64,000 bases of DNA from Pseudomonas entomophila (GCF_018417595.1 NZ_CP070982.1:3492001-3556000), one strand, 5' to 3'. Shown: positions 26,007 to 38,184, numbered from the stretch's first letter. Notes: generated from the sequence alone by a model not told the origin. Numbers and translations: made by a program.

Positions 26007-27233
26007 CTACGCAGAGGTTGCCTGCGTCTGGTCGCTGTGGCACTGCACCGCCGGCAGCGGCAGATAGACACTGAACGTTGCCCCGTGCCCCTCCTCGCTA
26101 TCGACCTGGATCCGCCCGCCATGGGCCAGCACGATCTGCTCGGAGATATACAGCCCCAGCCCCAACCCGCCAGTGGCCTGCTGCGCCGCCACCCGCTCGA
26201 ACTGCTGGAAGATCCGCTGCTGGTGCTGCGCACTGATACCGATGCCCGCATCCTGCACCTGCACACAGGCCATCGCACCCTCTTCGTACACCCGCACCCG
26301 CACCGGCTTGCGCTCGCCATAGCGCAGGGCATTGGACAGCAGGTTGGCCAGCACCTGCTCGATACGGAACTCGTCCCACTCCCCCTGCAAAGCCTGGCAA
26401 CGTTCCAGCTCGATATGCGTCTCCAGGGCCCCGGCCTGTGCGGCGAAATTCTCGACCAACCCCTGCACCAGTTGCCCAAGATCGAAAGCCTTGGGCCGGA
26501 TCGACAGCTTGCCGGTGCGGATCCGCGACACGTCGAGCATGTCCTCCACCAAGCGGATCAGGCTGTTGATCTGCCGCTCGTCGCGCTCGACCATCGCCGC
26601 GAGCTTCTCCTCGCTGAACGCCCCCAGGTTGCCCCGGGCCAGGTGCATGCGCCGCAGCTGGGTCTCGAGGATCAGGCCATTGAGCGGTGTGCGCACCTCG
26701 TGGGAGACGATCGACATGAAGTCATCGCGCATGCGCACCGCCCGCTCCAGCTCGCCACGCGCCACCTGCAACTGCGCCAGCAACTGCGCCTGTTCCTCAC
26801 GGCTGCGCTCCAGCGCCTGGAGCTGGCGGTCGAGGGCCTTGCGCTGGCGGAACAGGTCGACGAACACCGAGACCTTGCTCTTCACCGCCAGGGTGTCCAA
26901 AGGCTTGTGCAGGAAGTCCACCGCCCCGCTCTCGTACCCCTTGAAGGCGTAGTTCATCTCGCGCCCGGCGGCGCTGACGAAAACGATAGGGATGCTGCGG
27001 GTCTTTTCCATGCCGCGCATCAGCTCGGCCAGTTCGAAACCGTTCATGCCCGGCATCTGCACGTCGAGTATCGCCAGGGCGAACTCATGCTCTAGCAGCA
27101 GCGACAATGCCTGCTCGGCAGACTGGGCCTGGTGCACCTCGCGGTCCGCGCCCTGGATCAGGGCGTCGAGGGCCAGCAGGTTCTCCGGCAGGTCGTCGAC
27201 GATCAGCAGTTTCGCGGTGATATGGCTTAGCAT
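26007..27233 (-). CDS. Soluble receiver-histidine kinase fusion protein
   Basis: 408 residues. The N-terminal receiver (about 5-120) has the acidic pair in [12 protein letters not shown], Asp near 57 in [13 protein letters not shown] and Lys in [14 protein letters not shown] coiled linker (about 130-170) follows, then HisKA with the phospho-His in [13 protein letters not shown] near 178, and an HATPase domain with [20 protein letters not shown] and [10 protein letters not shown]. No TM segment or sensor domain, so its input must be phosphotransfer or protein contact from the other members. The start overlaps the cheB stop by 7 bp. Confidence 0.92.
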   Translation of the reverse strand: MLSHITAKLLIVDDLPENLLALDALIQGADREVHQAQSAEQALSLLLEHEFALAILDVQMPGMNGFELAELMRGMEKTRSIPIVFVSAAGREMNYAFKGYESGAVDFLHKPLDTLAVKSKVSVFVDLFRQRKALDRQLQALERSREEQAQLLAQLQVARGELERAVRMRDDFMSIVSHEVRTPLNGLILETQLRRMHLARGNLGAFSEEKLAAMVERDERQINSLIRLVEDMLDVSRIRTGKLSIRPKAFDLGQLVQGLVENFAAQAGALETHIELERCQALQGEWDEFRIEQVLANLLSNALRYGERKPVRVRVYEEGAMACVQVQDAGIGISAQHQQRIFQQFERVAAQQATGGLGLGLYISEQIVLAHGGRIQVDSEEGHGATFSVYLPLPAVQCHSDQTQATSA

Positions 27234-27802
27234 GCGCTGGGTTCCAGGGTCGCGAGCAACTGCCCGATACCATTCAGGGAAAGTATATGGTCGGGCTGCT
27301 GCAGGGCCAGGGCGGCCTCCGGCATCAGCGCGACCTGTGCGTCGCGGGGGTCCTGGACCACGGTCCGGCCACCGCTTTGTCTGATACGTAAAAGCCCCTG
27401 GGCACCATCTTCGTTGGCCCCGGTGAGCAGCACGCCGAGCAGGTCCGGGCCGTAGGCGTCCGCCGCCGACTCGAACAAGTAGTCGATCGCCGGTCGCGAG
27501 AAATGCACCGGCTCCTCCTGGCTCAGCGACAGGGTGAAATCACGCTCCACCGACAGGTGATAGCCCGGCCCGGCCACATAGACCAAGCCGGCCTCGATGC
27601 AGGCCTTGTCGGCGGCTTCGCGCACAGGCCGGCGCAGGCGCCGCTGCAGCACCTCCGCCAACTGACTGTGGCGGTCGTCCGGCAGGTGCAGCACGCACAA
27701 CACCGGGATGGCGAAGCTGTCCGGCAACGCGCCGAGCACGCTGAACAATGCAGTGACGCCGCCCGCCGAGGCGCCAATGACCACCGCGCGCACACCTGTC
27801 AT
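27227..27802 (-). CDS. cheB: CheB-type methylesterase domain protein without receiver
   Basis: 191 residues corresponding only to the CheB catalytic domain. The nucleophilic Ser is in VIGASAGGVTAL, the His region is CVLHLPDDRHSQL, and the catalytic Asp is in GVLLTGANEDGAQGLL. Canonical chemotaxis CheB has a receiver in front; here it is missing, so activity cannot be switched by phosphorylation of the same chain. The start overlaps the cheR stop (ATGA) and the stop overlaps the next gene. Without an MCP in the operon, its glutamyl-ester substrate is unknown. Confidence 0.88.
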   Translation of the reverse strand: MTGVRAVVIGASAGGVTALFSVLGALPDSFAIPVLCVLHLPDDRHSQLAEVLQRRLRRPVREAADKACIEAGLVYVAGPGYHLSVERDFTLSLSQEEPVHFSRPAIDYLFESAADAYGPDLLGVLLTGANEDGAQGLLRIRQSGGRTVVQDPRDAQVALMPEAALALQQPDHILSLNGIGQLLATLEPSAC

Positions 27803-28620
27803 GACTTGCGATAGATCCGTTCGGGCCGCACCAGCGGCTCGAAGCGTTCGCCATAGGCGGAGAAGTCCACCGACTCCTTGCTGCCCAGCACCAGGAAACC
27901 ACGATGGCACAGCGAGTCGTGGAACAGCCCGAGGGCACGGTCCTGCAGGCCCTTGTTGAAATAGATCAGCACATTGCGGCACGACACCAATTGGGTCTCG
28001 GAGAACACGCTGTCGGTGGCCAGGCTGTGGTCGGCGAAGGTCACGTTGTCGCGCAGGCTGCTGTCCATGATGGCGTTGCCATAGGCGGCGGTGTAGTACT
28101 CGGAAAAGTCCCGGCGCCCGCCCGCCTTGCGGTAGTTCTGTGCGTACTCGTGCATGCTCTGCATCGAGTAGATGCCCTGCTTGGCACGCTCCAGCGAATG
28201 CGGGTTGATGTCGGTGGCGTAGATGATCGTGCGTTCCAGCAGCCCTTCCTCGCGCAGCAGGATGGCCATCGAGTACACCTCCTCGCCCGTGCTGCACCCG
28301 GCGATCCAGAGTTTCAGCGACGGCCAGGTGCGCAACAGCGGCACCACTTCTTGGCGCAGGGCGAGAAAATGCCCCGGGTCGCGGAACATCTCGCTGACCG
28401 GGATCGTCAGGTACTGCAGCAGCTCCATGAACATGCCGGGGTCGTGCAGCACCCGTTCCTGCAGCGCCGACACCGTGCGGCAGTCGAACTGGCGCACGGC
28501 ATGGAGGATCCGACGCTTGATCGAAGCGCCGGAATAATCGCGAAAATCGTAGCTGTACTTGAGGTAGATCGCCTCGATCAGCAGCCGGATCTCGATATCG
28601 GTGTTGCGTTCACTGGTCAA
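27799..28620 (-). CDS. cheR1: CheR-type protein-glutamate O-methyltransferase
   Basis: 273 residues. The N-terminal CheR alpha domain is followed by the SAM-binding domain with LWIAGCSTGEEVYSMAILL, YATDINPHSLERAKQGIY and LVSCRNVLIYFNK. The only in-frame start before MTSERNTD is a TTG at 28620, five bases past the hybrid kinase stop, implying coupled translation. No TPR extension. From memory the P. putida orthologue is CheR1, which was tied to biofilm formation instead of chemotaxis; the symbol rests on this. The methylated partner is not encoded here. Confidence 0.9.
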   Translation of the reverse strand: MTSERNTDIEIRLLIEAIYLKYSYDFRDYSGASIKRRILHAVRQFDCRTVSALQERVLHDPGMFMELLQYLTIPVSEMFRDPGHFLALRQEVVPLLRTWPSLKLWIAGCSTGEEVYSMAILLREEGLLERTIIYATDINPHSLERAKQGIYSMQSMHEYAQNYRKAGGRRDFSEYYTAAYGNAIMDSSLRDNVTFADHSLATDSVFSETQLVSCRNVLIYFNKGLQDRALGLFHDSLCHRGFLVLGSKESVDFSAYGERFEPLVRPERIYRKS

Positions 28621-28624
28621 GATT

Positions 28625-32101
<3,477 letters not shown>

Positions 32102-32356
32102 CTGAGTGTGCCCGAGCGAGAAAGTCCATTGAACAGTGTGGCGGCGACGTCATGTATGGCTTGCCCTGCGCTACACCGACCGGGTTGATACAGCGAGTCT
32201 AACCAGCTTTGGCGGATCTGGCAGGGCATTTAGCCAGTATTTGAAGGCACTGCGCGCCAATCGTTCCATCTATTTACGCAGGTCGGTAAGCTTGGGAACT
32301 TCTGCCGTTGCCGTGGGCACAGAGTAGAGACATTCCATCGAAACAGGATCCGCGCC

Positions 32357-32707
32357 ATGCACCTTCTGGTAGTCGAAGACGACGACATCGTACGCATGCT
32401 GATAGTCGAAGTGCTCGACGAGCTGGGCTACAAGGCCATCGAGGCGGATTGCGCCGCCGCGGCCTTGAAGATCCTCGAAGACCCCGGCCAGCCCCTGGCG
32501 CTGCTGATGACCGATGTCGGCCTGCCGGACATGCGCGGCGAACAACTGGCCAGGAAGGCACGTGAGGCCCGGCCATTGTTGCCGGTGCTGTTCGCCAGCG
32601 GCTACGCCGAGAGCGTCGAGGTGCCTGCGGGCATGCACCTGATCGGCAAGCCGTTCAGCATCGACCAGTTGCGGGACAAGGTGGTGGAGATACTGGGCGC
32701 TGCTTGA
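32357..32707 (+). CDS. Single-domain response regulator (receiver only)
   Basis: 116-residue receiver, with the acidic pair in LLVVEDDDIVRML, Asp near 53 in LLMTDVGLPDMRG and Lys in HLIGKPFSIDQL. Divergent from the hybrid kinase operon across 255 bp, which hold nothing else I can support. It is a plausible partner of that kinase, similar in form to the receiver at the far end of the cassette. Confidence 0.9.
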   Translation: MHLLVVEDDDIVRMLIVEVLDELGYKAIEADCAAAALKILEDPGQPLALLMTDVGLPDMRGEQLARKAREARPLLPVLFASGYAESVEVPAGMHLIGKPFSIDQLRDKVVEILGAA

Positions 32708-32750
32708 GCAATCTGCGCCGGCGAATAGGCCTGTGCCGACAAAACACCTC

Positions 32751-33500
32751 TCACAGCTCCCGCCGCAACAGGTAGGTATCCATGATCCAGCCGTTGCGCC
32801 GCCGCGCCGCCTCGCGCAGTTCGAGGATGCGCGCCTTGACCGCCTGCAACGGCCCCGCCACCAGCACCTCGTCCGGGGTGCCCAGGTAGGCGCCCCAGTA
32901 GATCACCAGCTGCGGATCCTCCAGCGCGGCGAACGCGCACGCCCCGTCGAGCATCACCACCACATTGTCGACCCGCGCCAGCTCGCCCAGGCGGCGGCCT
33001 GGCAGCACGGTCAACGGCTCGCCGATACGGTTGAAGGGGATCTGGTGCCGGGCCGCCAGGGCCTGCACGCTGCTGATGCCGGGGATGACTTTCAGGGTAA
33101 GCGCCAGGCCACGCTGACGGACCAGGTCGAGGATGCGCAAGGTGCTGTCGTAAAGCCCAGGCTCGCCCCAGAGCAGGAAGGCGCCAATGTCATCGGCGCC
33201 CAGCTCGTCTTCGATCAGGCGAGCATACAGCGCCGCGCGCTCGGCGTGCCAATCCTGCACGGCGCCGACATAGTCGGCGGCCTGCCCGTCACGCCGGGGA
33301 TCCTCGACCTGCACCAGGCGGTAGCCCCCTTCGGGCCGGTAGCGCTCGAGGATGGCCTTGCGCAGTTGCAGCAAGGCGTCCTTGTCGGCGCCCTTGTCGA
33401 GCACGAAGAACACCGTGGCGCGCCGCAGCGCCTCCACGGCTTCGAAGGTGACCTGGCGTGGGTCGCCCGGCCCGATGCCGATCAGTAGAAGCTGTTTCAT
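32751..33500 (-). CDS. cobF: Precorrin-6A synthase (deacetylating) CobF
   Basis: 249-residue tetrapyrrole methylase. The N-terminal SAM site is MKQLLLIGIGPGDPRQVTFEA; GEPGLYDSTLRIL and VIPGISSVQALAARHQIP are typical of the fold, and the C-terminus RRNGWIMDTYLLRREL matches CobF. It catalyses C1 methylation with loss of the acetyl group in aerobic cobalamin synthesis. ATG 33500 with GAGG six bases upstream. No other cob gene is in the window, so it is an orphan away from the main cluster. Confidence 0.9.
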   Translation of the reverse strand: MKQLLLIGIGPGDPRQVTFEAVEALRRATVFFVLDKGADKDALLQLRKAILERYRPEGGYRLVQVEDPRRDGQAADYVGAVQDWHAERAALYARLIEDELGADDIGAFLLWGEPGLYDSTLRILDLVRQRGLALTLKVIPGISSVQALAARHQIPFNRIGEPLTVLPGRRLGELARVDNVVVMLDGACAFAALEDPQLVIYWGAYLGTPDEVLVAGPLQAVKARILELREAARRRNGWIMDTYLLRREL

Positions 33501-33571
33501 CGCCTGCCTCGCCTGGATGCCGACGACCATTGTCGGCCGGCCGCCGGTATTTGGCAAAGCAGGCGTCGACT

Positions 33572-34873
33572 TCAGAAGACCGAGAAGTTGTAGCTGACGA
33601 TCACCCGGGTCTCGTCCATGTCGCGCGCCCACTTCTCGTAGTTGCTGCGGTAGGTGGAGTTGCGCAGGCGCACGCTGACATCCTTGAACGTGCCACTCTG
33701 CACCTGGTACTTGAGCTCGCTGTCGCGTTCCCATTCCTTGCCTTCGGCCAGGCTGCCCGGGACCTTGATATTGTCGCCGTTGATGTAGCGGGTGAAGAAG
33801 GTCAGGCCAGGCACACCGAGGGCCTTGAAGTCATAGTCGTAGCGCAGTTGCCAGGAGCGTTCCTGGGCGGCGGCGAAGTCGTTGACCTGGGCGTAGTTGA
33901 CCAGGTACGGGTTGGTGCCGTCGAGGTACGGCATGGCGCTGTCGCCGAACATGCGCTGCCAGCCGGCGCTGATCTTGTGCCCACCCAGGCTGTAACCCAG
34001 CATGCCGCTGAACGCACGGTGGTCGATATGCCCGGCACGGGCATTGCCGATGTCGTCGCTCTTGATCACCCGCAGGTCGGCCGACAAGGTGCCGACGTCC
34101 AGCGGCTGGCTGGCGACCAGGCCGAGGAAGTGCTGGCGATAGATGTTCTCCAGCTTCGACACCTGGTACTGGGCGCTGACACGTTCGTTGAAGCGGTAGT
34201 CGACACCGGCGAGGTCGAAGTGGTCGGCCTCGATGTCACAGGCGTAGCGCTTGTTCTTGCAGTGGACGCGGATATCCTGGCGGTCGGTGGAATCTCGCGC
34301 GGTGTACTGGTTCAGGCGCGCCAGGGTGAACTTCAGGTCGCGCACTTCCTCGGACGTCAGCCAGGCACCATGGAACATGGTCGGCAGCAGGCGGCCGTCG
34401 TTGTACTTGAGCAGCGGCACATCGGGCATCATCGAACCGTACTTGAACACGGTCTGCGAATACTTCACCTTGCCGGCGATACCCATCTTGGCGTACTGGT
34501 CGACGGAGTGACGTGGGTTGTGTCCGGAGGACGGCAACAAGCCGCTGTTACTGTCGGCCGGGCTCGAATCCAACTTGTAACCGAGCATCCCCAGCGCATC
34601 CACGCCGAACCCTACCGGGCCCTGGGTATAACCGGACTGGACATTGAGGATGAACCCCTGCGCCCACTCCTCACGCTTTGACGCGCCCTGGCTGGAACTG
34701 CTGTGGCCGTCACGGAAATCCCGGTTGAAATAGACATTGCGTGCTTCGACCTTGGCACTGCTGTCTTCAATGAAACCGGCGGCCTGGGCGTTGACGCCGG
34801 CACACAGGAAGAACAGGCCGGCAACTCGGCGCCCAAGGGCGAGGGGAAAGGGGGCAAACATGCGAGGGAACAT
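33572..34873 (-). CDS. OprD-family outer-membrane porin
   Basis: 433 residues. A signal peptide ends near residue 32 (VAGLFFLCAGVNAQA). The mature protein begins GFIEDSSAKVEARNVYFNRD, the classical OprD opening. It has the beta-barrel alternation throughout, DQYAKMGIAGKVKYSQTVFKYG in the family position, and a terminal phenylalanine (YNFSVF) for outer-membrane assembly. OprD porins admit specific amino acids, carboxylates or peptides; the substrate is not evident. Start at ATG 34873, with a second ATG at 34861; neither has a strong ribosome site. Confidence 0.9.
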   Translation of the reverse strand: MFPRMFAPFPLALGRRVAGLFFLCAGVNAQAAGFIEDSSAKVEARNVYFNRDFRDGHSSSSQGASKREEWAQGFILNVQSGYTQGPVGFGVDALGMLGYKLDSSPADSNSGLLPSSGHNPRHSVDQYAKMGIAGKVKYSQTVFKYGSMMPDVPLLKYNDGRLLPTMFHGAWLTSEEVRDLKFTLARLNQYTARDSTDRQDIRVHCKNKRYACDIEADHFDLAGVDYRFNERVSAQYQVSKLENIYRQHFLGLVASQPLDVGTLSADLRVIKSDDIGNARAGHIDHRAFSGMLGYSLGGHKISAGWQRMFGDSAMPYLDGTNPYLVNYAQVNDFAAAQERSWQLRYDYDFKALGVPGLTFFTRYINGDNIKVPGSLAEGKEWERDSELKYQVQSGTFKDVSVRLRNSTYRSNYEKWARDMDETRVIVSYNFSVF

Positions 34874-35219
34874 CCAAAAGAGGGGCAGAAAACAATCCGA
34901 GCAGTCACCTGCATCGGCACTACGGGACAGACGAACAGACTTCGACCATCATCTTGGATTTTGCGCCAACGCCTCTAGGTCAGGCCATTGGACCATGGTC
35001 TAGAACGGCCTGGCGAGGTCCGTCCGGGCATTTTCGAATAACGTGCAGGAAACCCGCAAAGTTCCCGGCTAATTGATTGAAAGTTTGCTGTTTACCACCC
35101 CGACCGGCACTACTACACTCACTATCAGCGAACAGCAGTCCCCCCCACGTGGCCAACGTTCAATACAATCTTCATGTTCGTCACGTCATGCCACGGCAGA
35201 CTTAACAGGAGTGATGACA
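34874..35219. other. Intergenic region between OprD porin and turB (346 bp)
   Basis: Divergent promoter region. It contains a candidate sigma70 promoter for turB (TTTACC-N17-TACACT, 35091-35119) and the turB ribosome site. No further gene, repeat or hairpin that I can support. Confidence 0.5.
35091..35119 (+). promoter_or_regulatory. Candidate sigma70 promoter of turB
   Basis: TTTACC at 35091-35096 and TACACT at 35114-35119 with 17-bp spacing, about 100 bp before the start codon. Matches are partial (4/6 in each box), so this is tentative. Confidence 0.3.
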
Positions 35220-35579
35220 GTGTCCAGACTTGCAGAGTTTCGTGCTGCCGAAAAAGCGCTTCAGGAACAGATGGCACAATTGGAAGCGCTGAAAAAGGAT
35301 GCCGGCCTCAAACGCGAAATCGAATTCGAGCAGAAACTAGTCGGCCTGATGAAGAGCTATGACAAGAGCCTGCGCGACATCATCGCGATCCTTGACCCCA
35401 AAGGCGCGAGCAAGCCCCCCTCCGCACCGGTCAAGCAGCAACGCCGCCCACGGGTGGTAAAAGTCTACGAGAACCCGCACACCGGCGAGCTGATCGAGAC
35501 CAAGGGCGGCAATCATCGCGGGTTGAAGGCCTGGAAGGAACAGTACGGCGCACAGACGGTGGAAAGCTGGGTGCGCTGA
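35220..35579 (+). CDS. turB: MvaT/H-NS-like xenogeneic silencer TurB
   Basis: 119-residue nucleoid protein. The N-terminal coiled-coil oligomerisation part (SRLAEFRAAEKALQEQMAQL through FEQKLVGLMKSYDKSLRDI) is joined by a Pro-rich linker to a C-terminal AT-hook-like DNA-binding domain (YENPHTGELIETKGGNHRGL). I choose GTG 35220 because AGGAG (35206-35210) lies nine bases upstream and the protein then starts at SRLAEFR as in TurB; the ATG at 35214 would sit only three bases after the ribosome site. It binds AT-rich DNA and silences acquired genes. A terminator follows. Confidence 0.9.
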   Translation: MSRLAEFRAAEKALQEQMAQLEALKKDAGLKREIEFEQKLVGLMKSYDKSLRDIIAILDPKGASKPPSAPVKQQRRPRVVKVYENPHTGELIETKGGNHRGLKAWKEQYGAQTVESWVR

Positions 35580-35690
35580 TGAAACGTCAACGCACGCTTC
35601 ACACTTTTTTCACTTATGCCAGCGCAGTATCGAACCAGCTAAAGGACTAGCGACCCCATCACGCGCCCGCACATGCGGGCCTCTAATTCC

Positions 35691-35723
35691 AGCGCCCTGC
35701 CACCGTGCAGGGCGCTTTCGTTT
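35691..35723 (+). terminator. Rho-independent terminator after turB
   Basis: Ten-bp stem AGCGCCCTGC (35691-35700) with GCAGGGCGCT (35707-35716) followed by TTCGTTT. A smaller hairpin (GCCCGC-ACAT-GCGGGC) lies just before it. Confidence 0.7.
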
Positions 35724-35784
35724 GCGCTGCCGGCGCACTGCCGTATCATGGCCCATCTGTTTTAGGCCCGATCCTGGAGTACCC

Positions 35785-36312
35785 ATGAGCCTGCACGACC
35801 TGCAACAACTGCCCGGCGTCACCGCCCAGCCGGACACCGCCACCGCCCAGTTCGTCTTCAACCACACCATGCTGCGGGTCAAGGATATCCAGAAGTCCCT
35901 GGACTTCTACACCCGCGTGCTGGGCTTCAGCCTGGTGGACAAGCGCGACTTCCCGGAAGCGGCCTTCAGCCTGTACTTCCTGGCCCTGGTCGACAAGAAG
36001 GATATCCCCGAGGATGACGCCGCGCGCCACCAGTGGATGAAGTCGATCCCTGGCGTGCTCGAACTGACCCACAACCACGGCACCGAAGACGACCCTGAGT
36101 TCGCCTACCACAATGGCAACACCGACCCGCGCGGTTTCGGCCACATCTGCATTTCGGTGCCGGACGTGCGCGTCGCCTGCGAGCGCTTCGAGGCGCTGGG
36201 CGTACCGTTCCAGAAACGCCTGAGCGACGGTCGCATGAAGCACCTGGCCTTCGTCAAGGACCCGGACGACTACTGGGTCGAGGTGATCCAGCCGACCGAC
36301 CTGCAAGGCTGA
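35785..36312 (+). CDS. gloA: Lactoylglutathione lyase (glyoxalase I, zinc-type length)
   Basis: 175 residues, the longer form of glyoxalase I known for the zinc-dependent enzymes, instead of the roughly 130-residue nickel type. Metal-site segments are seen: FNHTMLRVKDIQKSLDFY, GVLELTHNHGTEDD, GFGHICISVPDV and DDYWVEVIQP. It isomerises the methylglyoxal-glutathione hemithioacetal to S-lactoylglutathione. ATG 35785 (MSLHDLQQLPG) with CTGGAG upstream is preferred to the longer frame. Confidence 0.94.
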   Translation: MSLHDLQQLPGVTAQPDTATAQFVFNHTMLRVKDIQKSLDFYTRVLGFSLVDKRDFPEAAFSLYFLALVDKKDIPEDDAARHQWMKSIPGVLELTHNHGTEDDPEFAYHNGNTDPRGFGHICISVPDVRVACERFEALGVPFQKRLSDGRMKHLAFVKDPDDYWVEVIQPTDLQG

Positions 36313-36408
36313 CTTTCAGCCGTCGCGCTCGTCGGGTGGGGAGCGCCCGCCCCCTTGCTGTGGTATACGAAGGAGACGCTTCTTCCATGCCACAGCGAGG
36401 TCAGGACG

Positions 36409-36651
36409 ATGCAAACCCTCCACTGTGAATACCGCAAGCACATCATCACCGCCAGCGTGATGCCCCACCCCGACTCTCCCCTGCCCTATGCCGCCGGGTG
36501 CCTGATCACCGACCCGCAGGGCCACACCAGCCGCCGCCTGTCGATGCCGATGAAGTTCTTCTCCGACCTGGACAATGCCCAGCACGTATCCCTGGCCCAT
36601 GGCCGGGCGCTGGTCGATCAGCAACTGGACGGGGGGCATGACACCGTCTGA
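36409..36651 (+). CDS. Conserved hypothetical protein, 80 residues
   Basis: Function unknown. Start ATG 36409 (MQTLHCEYRKHIITASVM) with AGG nearby upstream. It is a small soluble protein with SLAHGRALVDQQLDGG at the end, no signal peptide or metal motif. Lies alone between gloA and a REP cluster. Confidence 0.65.
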   Translation: MQTLHCEYRKHIITASVMPHPDSPLPYAAGCLITDPQGHTSRRLSMPMKFFSDLDNAQHVSLAHGRALVDQQLDGGHDTV

Positions 36652-36672
36652 CAGCGAAGATCCCCCCACCCC

Positions 36673-36758
36673 CTGTAGGAGCGGCTTTAGCCGCGAAGCA
36701 AACACCGCGATGCATGGCACCCGCTTCGCGGGTGATCGCGGGTAAACCCGCTCCTACA
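36673..36758. repeat. REPIN: inverted pair of REP elements
   Basis: CTGTAGGAGCGGCTTTAGCCGCGA pairs with TCGCGGGTAAACCCGCTCCTACA; spacer includes an ACCCGC-TTC-GCGGGT hairpin. Located between convergent genes. Confidence 0.85.
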
Positions 36759-36791
36759 CCGACCGCGCTCACCTCACGCCATGCGCGCACC

Positions 36792-36821
36792 CTGTAGGAG
36801 CCGGCCTTGCCGGCGAATGGG
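36792..36821. repeat. REP-like element of a second subfamily
   Basis: CTGTAGGAGCCGGCCTTGCCGGCGAA: the same GTAGGAGC head, but with a CCGGC-CTT-GCCGG hairpin in place of GCGGATTCATCCGC. A distinct REP subtype next to the REPIN at 36673. Confidence 0.7.
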
Positions 36822-36850
36822 CCAGCGCAGCCACACAAGGGGGGGGGCCA

Positions 36851-37672
36851 TCACGCCTGCCTGGCAAACGCCACTGCCGCCGCGACCTGCTCGTCACTTG
36901 GCCGCACCCCGGTGTACAGCACGAACTGTTCCAGCGCTTGCAAGGCGATGACTTCCAGCCCAGTGATCACGGGTTTGCCCAGCGCCTCGGCCTGCCGGAT
37001 CAACGGTGTGCGCGCCGGCATGGCCACCACATCGAATACCCGCTCGGCCGCCGCGATCGCGGTTTCGCTGAACGCCAGCTGGTCGGCCTCCACCCCGCCC
37101 GCCATACCGATCGGGGTGACATTGACCAGCATCGACGGGCATTGCTCACCCAGTTCCGGCAACCAGCGGTAACCACAGGCCTGCGCCAACTGCCGCCCGG
37201 CCGGCTCATTGCGCGCCACGATGGTCCCGTTGCGAAAACCCGCGTCGCGCAGCGCGCTGGCCACCGCCTTGGCCATGCCACCACTGCCGCGCAGGGCAAA
37301 GGCGGTGGCCGGGTCGACCTGGTGCCGCGCCAGCAATTGACGCACCGCCAGGTAGTCGGTGTTGTAGGCCTTCAGGTGCCCCTGGGTGTTGACCAAGGTG
37401 TTCACCGACGCAATGGCCGCCGCGGACGGGTCGATCTCGTCCACCAGGGCCATGCAGGCCTCCTTGTACGGCATCGACACCCCACACCCGCGGATCCCCA
37501 GGGCACGGATGCCCGCCACGGCGGCGGGCAGGTCCTGGGTGGTCATGGCCTTGTAGTAGTAGTCCAGCCCCAACTGCTGGTAGAGGTGGTTGTGAAAGCG
37601 TACACCGAACGTGCCCGGGCGCCCGGCCAGGGAAATGCACAGGACGGTATCCCTGCTGGGTGGTGTGCTCAT
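36851..37672 (-). CDS. Shikimate dehydrogenase-like protein (AroE-like, SdhL type)
   Basis: 273 residues. The N-terminal substrate domain has CISLAGRPGTFGVRFHNHL, the signature of the HI0607/SdhL branch instead of the SxSP motif of true AroE. The Lys and Asp of the catalytic pair are present in VSMPYKEACM and AYNTDYLAV. The Rossmann loop reads ALRGSGGMAKAVASAL. The branch has weak or altered shikimate activity, so the substrate is uncertain. ATG 37672 with GGAG nine bases upstream. Stands alone, with no aromatic-pathway genes beside it. Confidence 0.85.
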   Translation of the reverse strand: MSTPPSRDTVLCISLAGRPGTFGVRFHNHLYQQLGLDYYYKAMTTQDLPAAVAGIRALGIRGCGVSMPYKEACMALVDEIDPSAAAIASVNTLVNTQGHLKAYNTDYLAVRQLLARHQVDPATAFALRGSGGMAKAVASALRDAGFRNGTIVARNEPAGRQLAQACGYRWLPELGEQCPSMLVNVTPIGMAGGVEADQLAFSETAIAAAERVFDVVAMPARTPLIRQAEALGKPVITGLEVIALQALEQFVLYTGVRPSDEQVAAAVAFARQA

Positions 37673-37836
37673 GGCCTGTTTCTCCGCGTGTCGACTGAAA
37701 CGATTGCGCCAGCCTACCAGACACGACCACCGGTCGCCCCTTACACAACCTTTACCATCCCCCTGCGAGCACTTGACGGTTGCCGGAGTCATAGTAATCA
37801 AGCCCCGAGCGAGGGGTTGTCTTGCGAGGATTGGCC

Positions 37837-38184
37837 ATGAACCGTTTCATCCCCGGAATCGCCCTGCTGGTCGGCGCGCTGGCCATCAGCGGGCAGGCAT
37901 CCGCCCATGGTGGCGGCTGGTATGGCCCGGGCCCGGTGCTCGGCGCGGGAGTGGCGGGCGTGGTGGTCGGCGCGGCGATTTCCGGCGGCCATGACCGTAC
38001 CGTGTACGTGCAGCAGCAACCGGTCTACGCACCTGCGCCAGTCTATGTACAGGCGCCACCGCCGCCACCGCCGGTCTATTACCAGCCCTATGTGGTGGAA
38101 CGCTATGTACCCGCCCCGCCACCCCCGGTCTATCGCCGCTATTACGGCCCGCCACCGGTGTACTACGGGCCACCGCGCTGGTGA
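37837..38184 (+). CDS. Secreted/periplasmic Pro-Tyr-rich protein with glycine-zipper-like segment
   Basis: 115 residues. Signal peptide MNRFIPGIALLVGALAISGQASA, then a glycine-rich hydrophobic segment (GPVLGAGVAGVVVGAAIS) and a C-terminal half made almost only of Pro, Tyr, Val and Gln (VYAPAPVYVQAPPPPPPV, YGPPPVYYGPPRW). GAGGA lies six bases before ATG 37837. Low-complexity proteins of this form are common in Pseudomonas cell envelopes but their function is unknown. Confidence 0.75.
   Translation: MNRFIPGIALLVGALAISGQASAHGGGWYGPGPVLGAGVAGVVVGAAISGGHDRTVYVQQQPVYAPAPVYVQAPPPPPPVYYQPYVVERYVPAPPPPVYRRYYGPPPVYYGPPRW

Noticed and set aside
27085..28297. N-terminal extension of the CheB frame to 28297
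   Set aside because: The extra part is an out-of-frame reading of cheR; the ATGA overlap at 27802 gives the correct start.
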